A stretch of 5,730 nucleotides of DNA from Bacteroidales bacterium UBA1253. GTDB taxonomy: Bacteria > Bacteroidota > Bacteroidia > Bacteroidales > Paludibacteraceae. The stretch covers positions 2,882 to 8,611 of the forward strand of contig DBVX01000083.1 of NCBI GenBank assembly GCA_002308815.1. Direction: 5' to 3'. The notes below the pieces were generated by a model. The model saw only the letters and a list, made by a program, of their open reading frames with translations, searched no databases and had not been told where the DNA came from. Within the stretch, counting starts at the first letter, position 1. Every line of letters begins with the position of its first letter. Below are positions 5,553-5,730 of the stretch, one piece after another. Position numbers and translations under genes: made by a program.

Positions 5553-5636
5553 TACGCGTTTCAGATGTATTAACGTACCCCGTTTACACGTTTCCGAGGT
5601 TTTACAGGCGGCAAAAATACACGTTTCCGAGGTTTT
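5553..5636 (-). repeat. Tandem 33-bp-spaced repeats across the GSCFA promoter and leader
   Basis: The 19-base sequence TACACGTTTCCGAGGTTTT occurs perfectly at 5585-5603 and 5618-5636, exactly 33 bases apart. A degenerate third copy (TACGCGTTTCAGATGTATT, 15 of 19 matching) is at 5553-5571, 32 bases further on. The copy at 5618-5636 fills the spacer between the two promoter elements; the others lie around the transcription start and in the leader. It could be an operator array or a mobile repeat remnant. Confidence 0.8.
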
Positions 5637-5643
5637 GCACAAA
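5612..5643 (-). promoter_or_regulatory. Bacteroidales-type promoter of the GSCFA gene
   Basis: On the minus strand TTTG (5643-5640) is followed after 20 bases by TATTTTTG (5619-5612), an exact match to the Bacteroidetes consensus. Transcription would begin near 5605, giving a leader of about 85 bases. The spacer is occupied by one copy of the 33-bp-spaced repeat, so a protein binding that repeat would block polymerase. Confidence 0.75.
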
Positions 5644-5651
5644 TATCTGTC

Positions 5652-5669
5652 AAAAAATGCCCACCGGGC
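5652..5669 (-). terminator. Probable terminator of an upstream minus-strand gene outside the window
   Basis: On the minus strand GCCC-GGT-GGGC (5669-5659) is followed by A and six T (5657-5652), and preceded by AAA, which adds weak pairing. It ends just upstream of the GSCFA promoter and so would close a minus-strand transcript entering from beyond 5730. The stem is only four G/C pairs, so the call is moderate. Confidence 0.5.
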
Positions 5670-5730
5670 TTTCTTGCGAACGCAACACGACGAAGAAAAG
5701 AGACACCTGCCGGCAACTGTCTGGCAGTTG
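5670..5730. other. Right edge, no gene supported; small inverted repeat at the end
   Basis: No frame here can be assigned to a gene. CAACTG (5714-5719) and CAGTTG (5725-5730) form a six-base inverted repeat with a five-base loop that reaches the window edge and may continue. An open + strand frame from ATG 5657 and a minus-strand frame ending in the T run of the terminator are both too short to judge. Confidence 0.4.

Overview
The window looks like a chromosomal stretch from a Bacteroidales bacterium (Bacteroides/Prevotella type). Three independent sites match the Bacteroidetes primary-sigma promoter, TTTG-N19-20-TAnnTTTG. The tRNA at the left edge has no encoded CCA end. The protein families present (AAA/DUF4143 ATPase, BspA-like leucine-rich repeat protein, GSCFA protein) are typical of gut and oral Bacteroidales. 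Genus cannot be fixed from the sequence.

Layout. The left edge (1-38, + strand) is the 3' part of a tRNA, most likely tRNA-His, followed by its own intrinsic terminator (47-85). Every protein gene I can support lies on the minus strand, so transcription runs from the right toward the tRNA. In transcription order these are: a GSCFA/SGNH-like protein (5519-4689) with a promoter in tandem 33-bp repeats; a small antitoxin-like protein (4610-4359) with its own promoter and a strong Shine-Dalgarno; a secreted BspA-like protein (4164-1897) with about 15 LRR_5 repeats, a fibronectin type III-like domain and a C-terminal tail, ending at a strong terminator; and an AAA/DUF4143 ATPase (1685-336) whose leader also contains 33-bp tandem repeats. 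A probable terminator of a further upstream minus-strand gene sits at 5652-5669.

How they work together. Each gene except the BspA-like one has its own recognisable promoter, and the BspA-like gene has its own terminator. I therefore see four largely independent units rather than a dedicated multi-gene system. The BspA-like gene could be partly co-transcribed with the small gene upstream, through a G/C-rich palindrome and G-quadruplex-prone leader.

Most worth a second look: 33-bp-period tandem repeats at two unrelated promoters or leaders, one of them exactly filling a promoter spacer; a short upstream ORF whose stop codon overlaps a likely GTG start of the ATPase; a four-run G-quadruplex motif that competes with a hairpin in front of the surface-protein gene; a 402-bp higher-order duplication and a sharp base-composition break inside the BspA-like gene; and an apparently shortened GSCFA domain. 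I found no convincing evidence for a wholly new multi-gene system.
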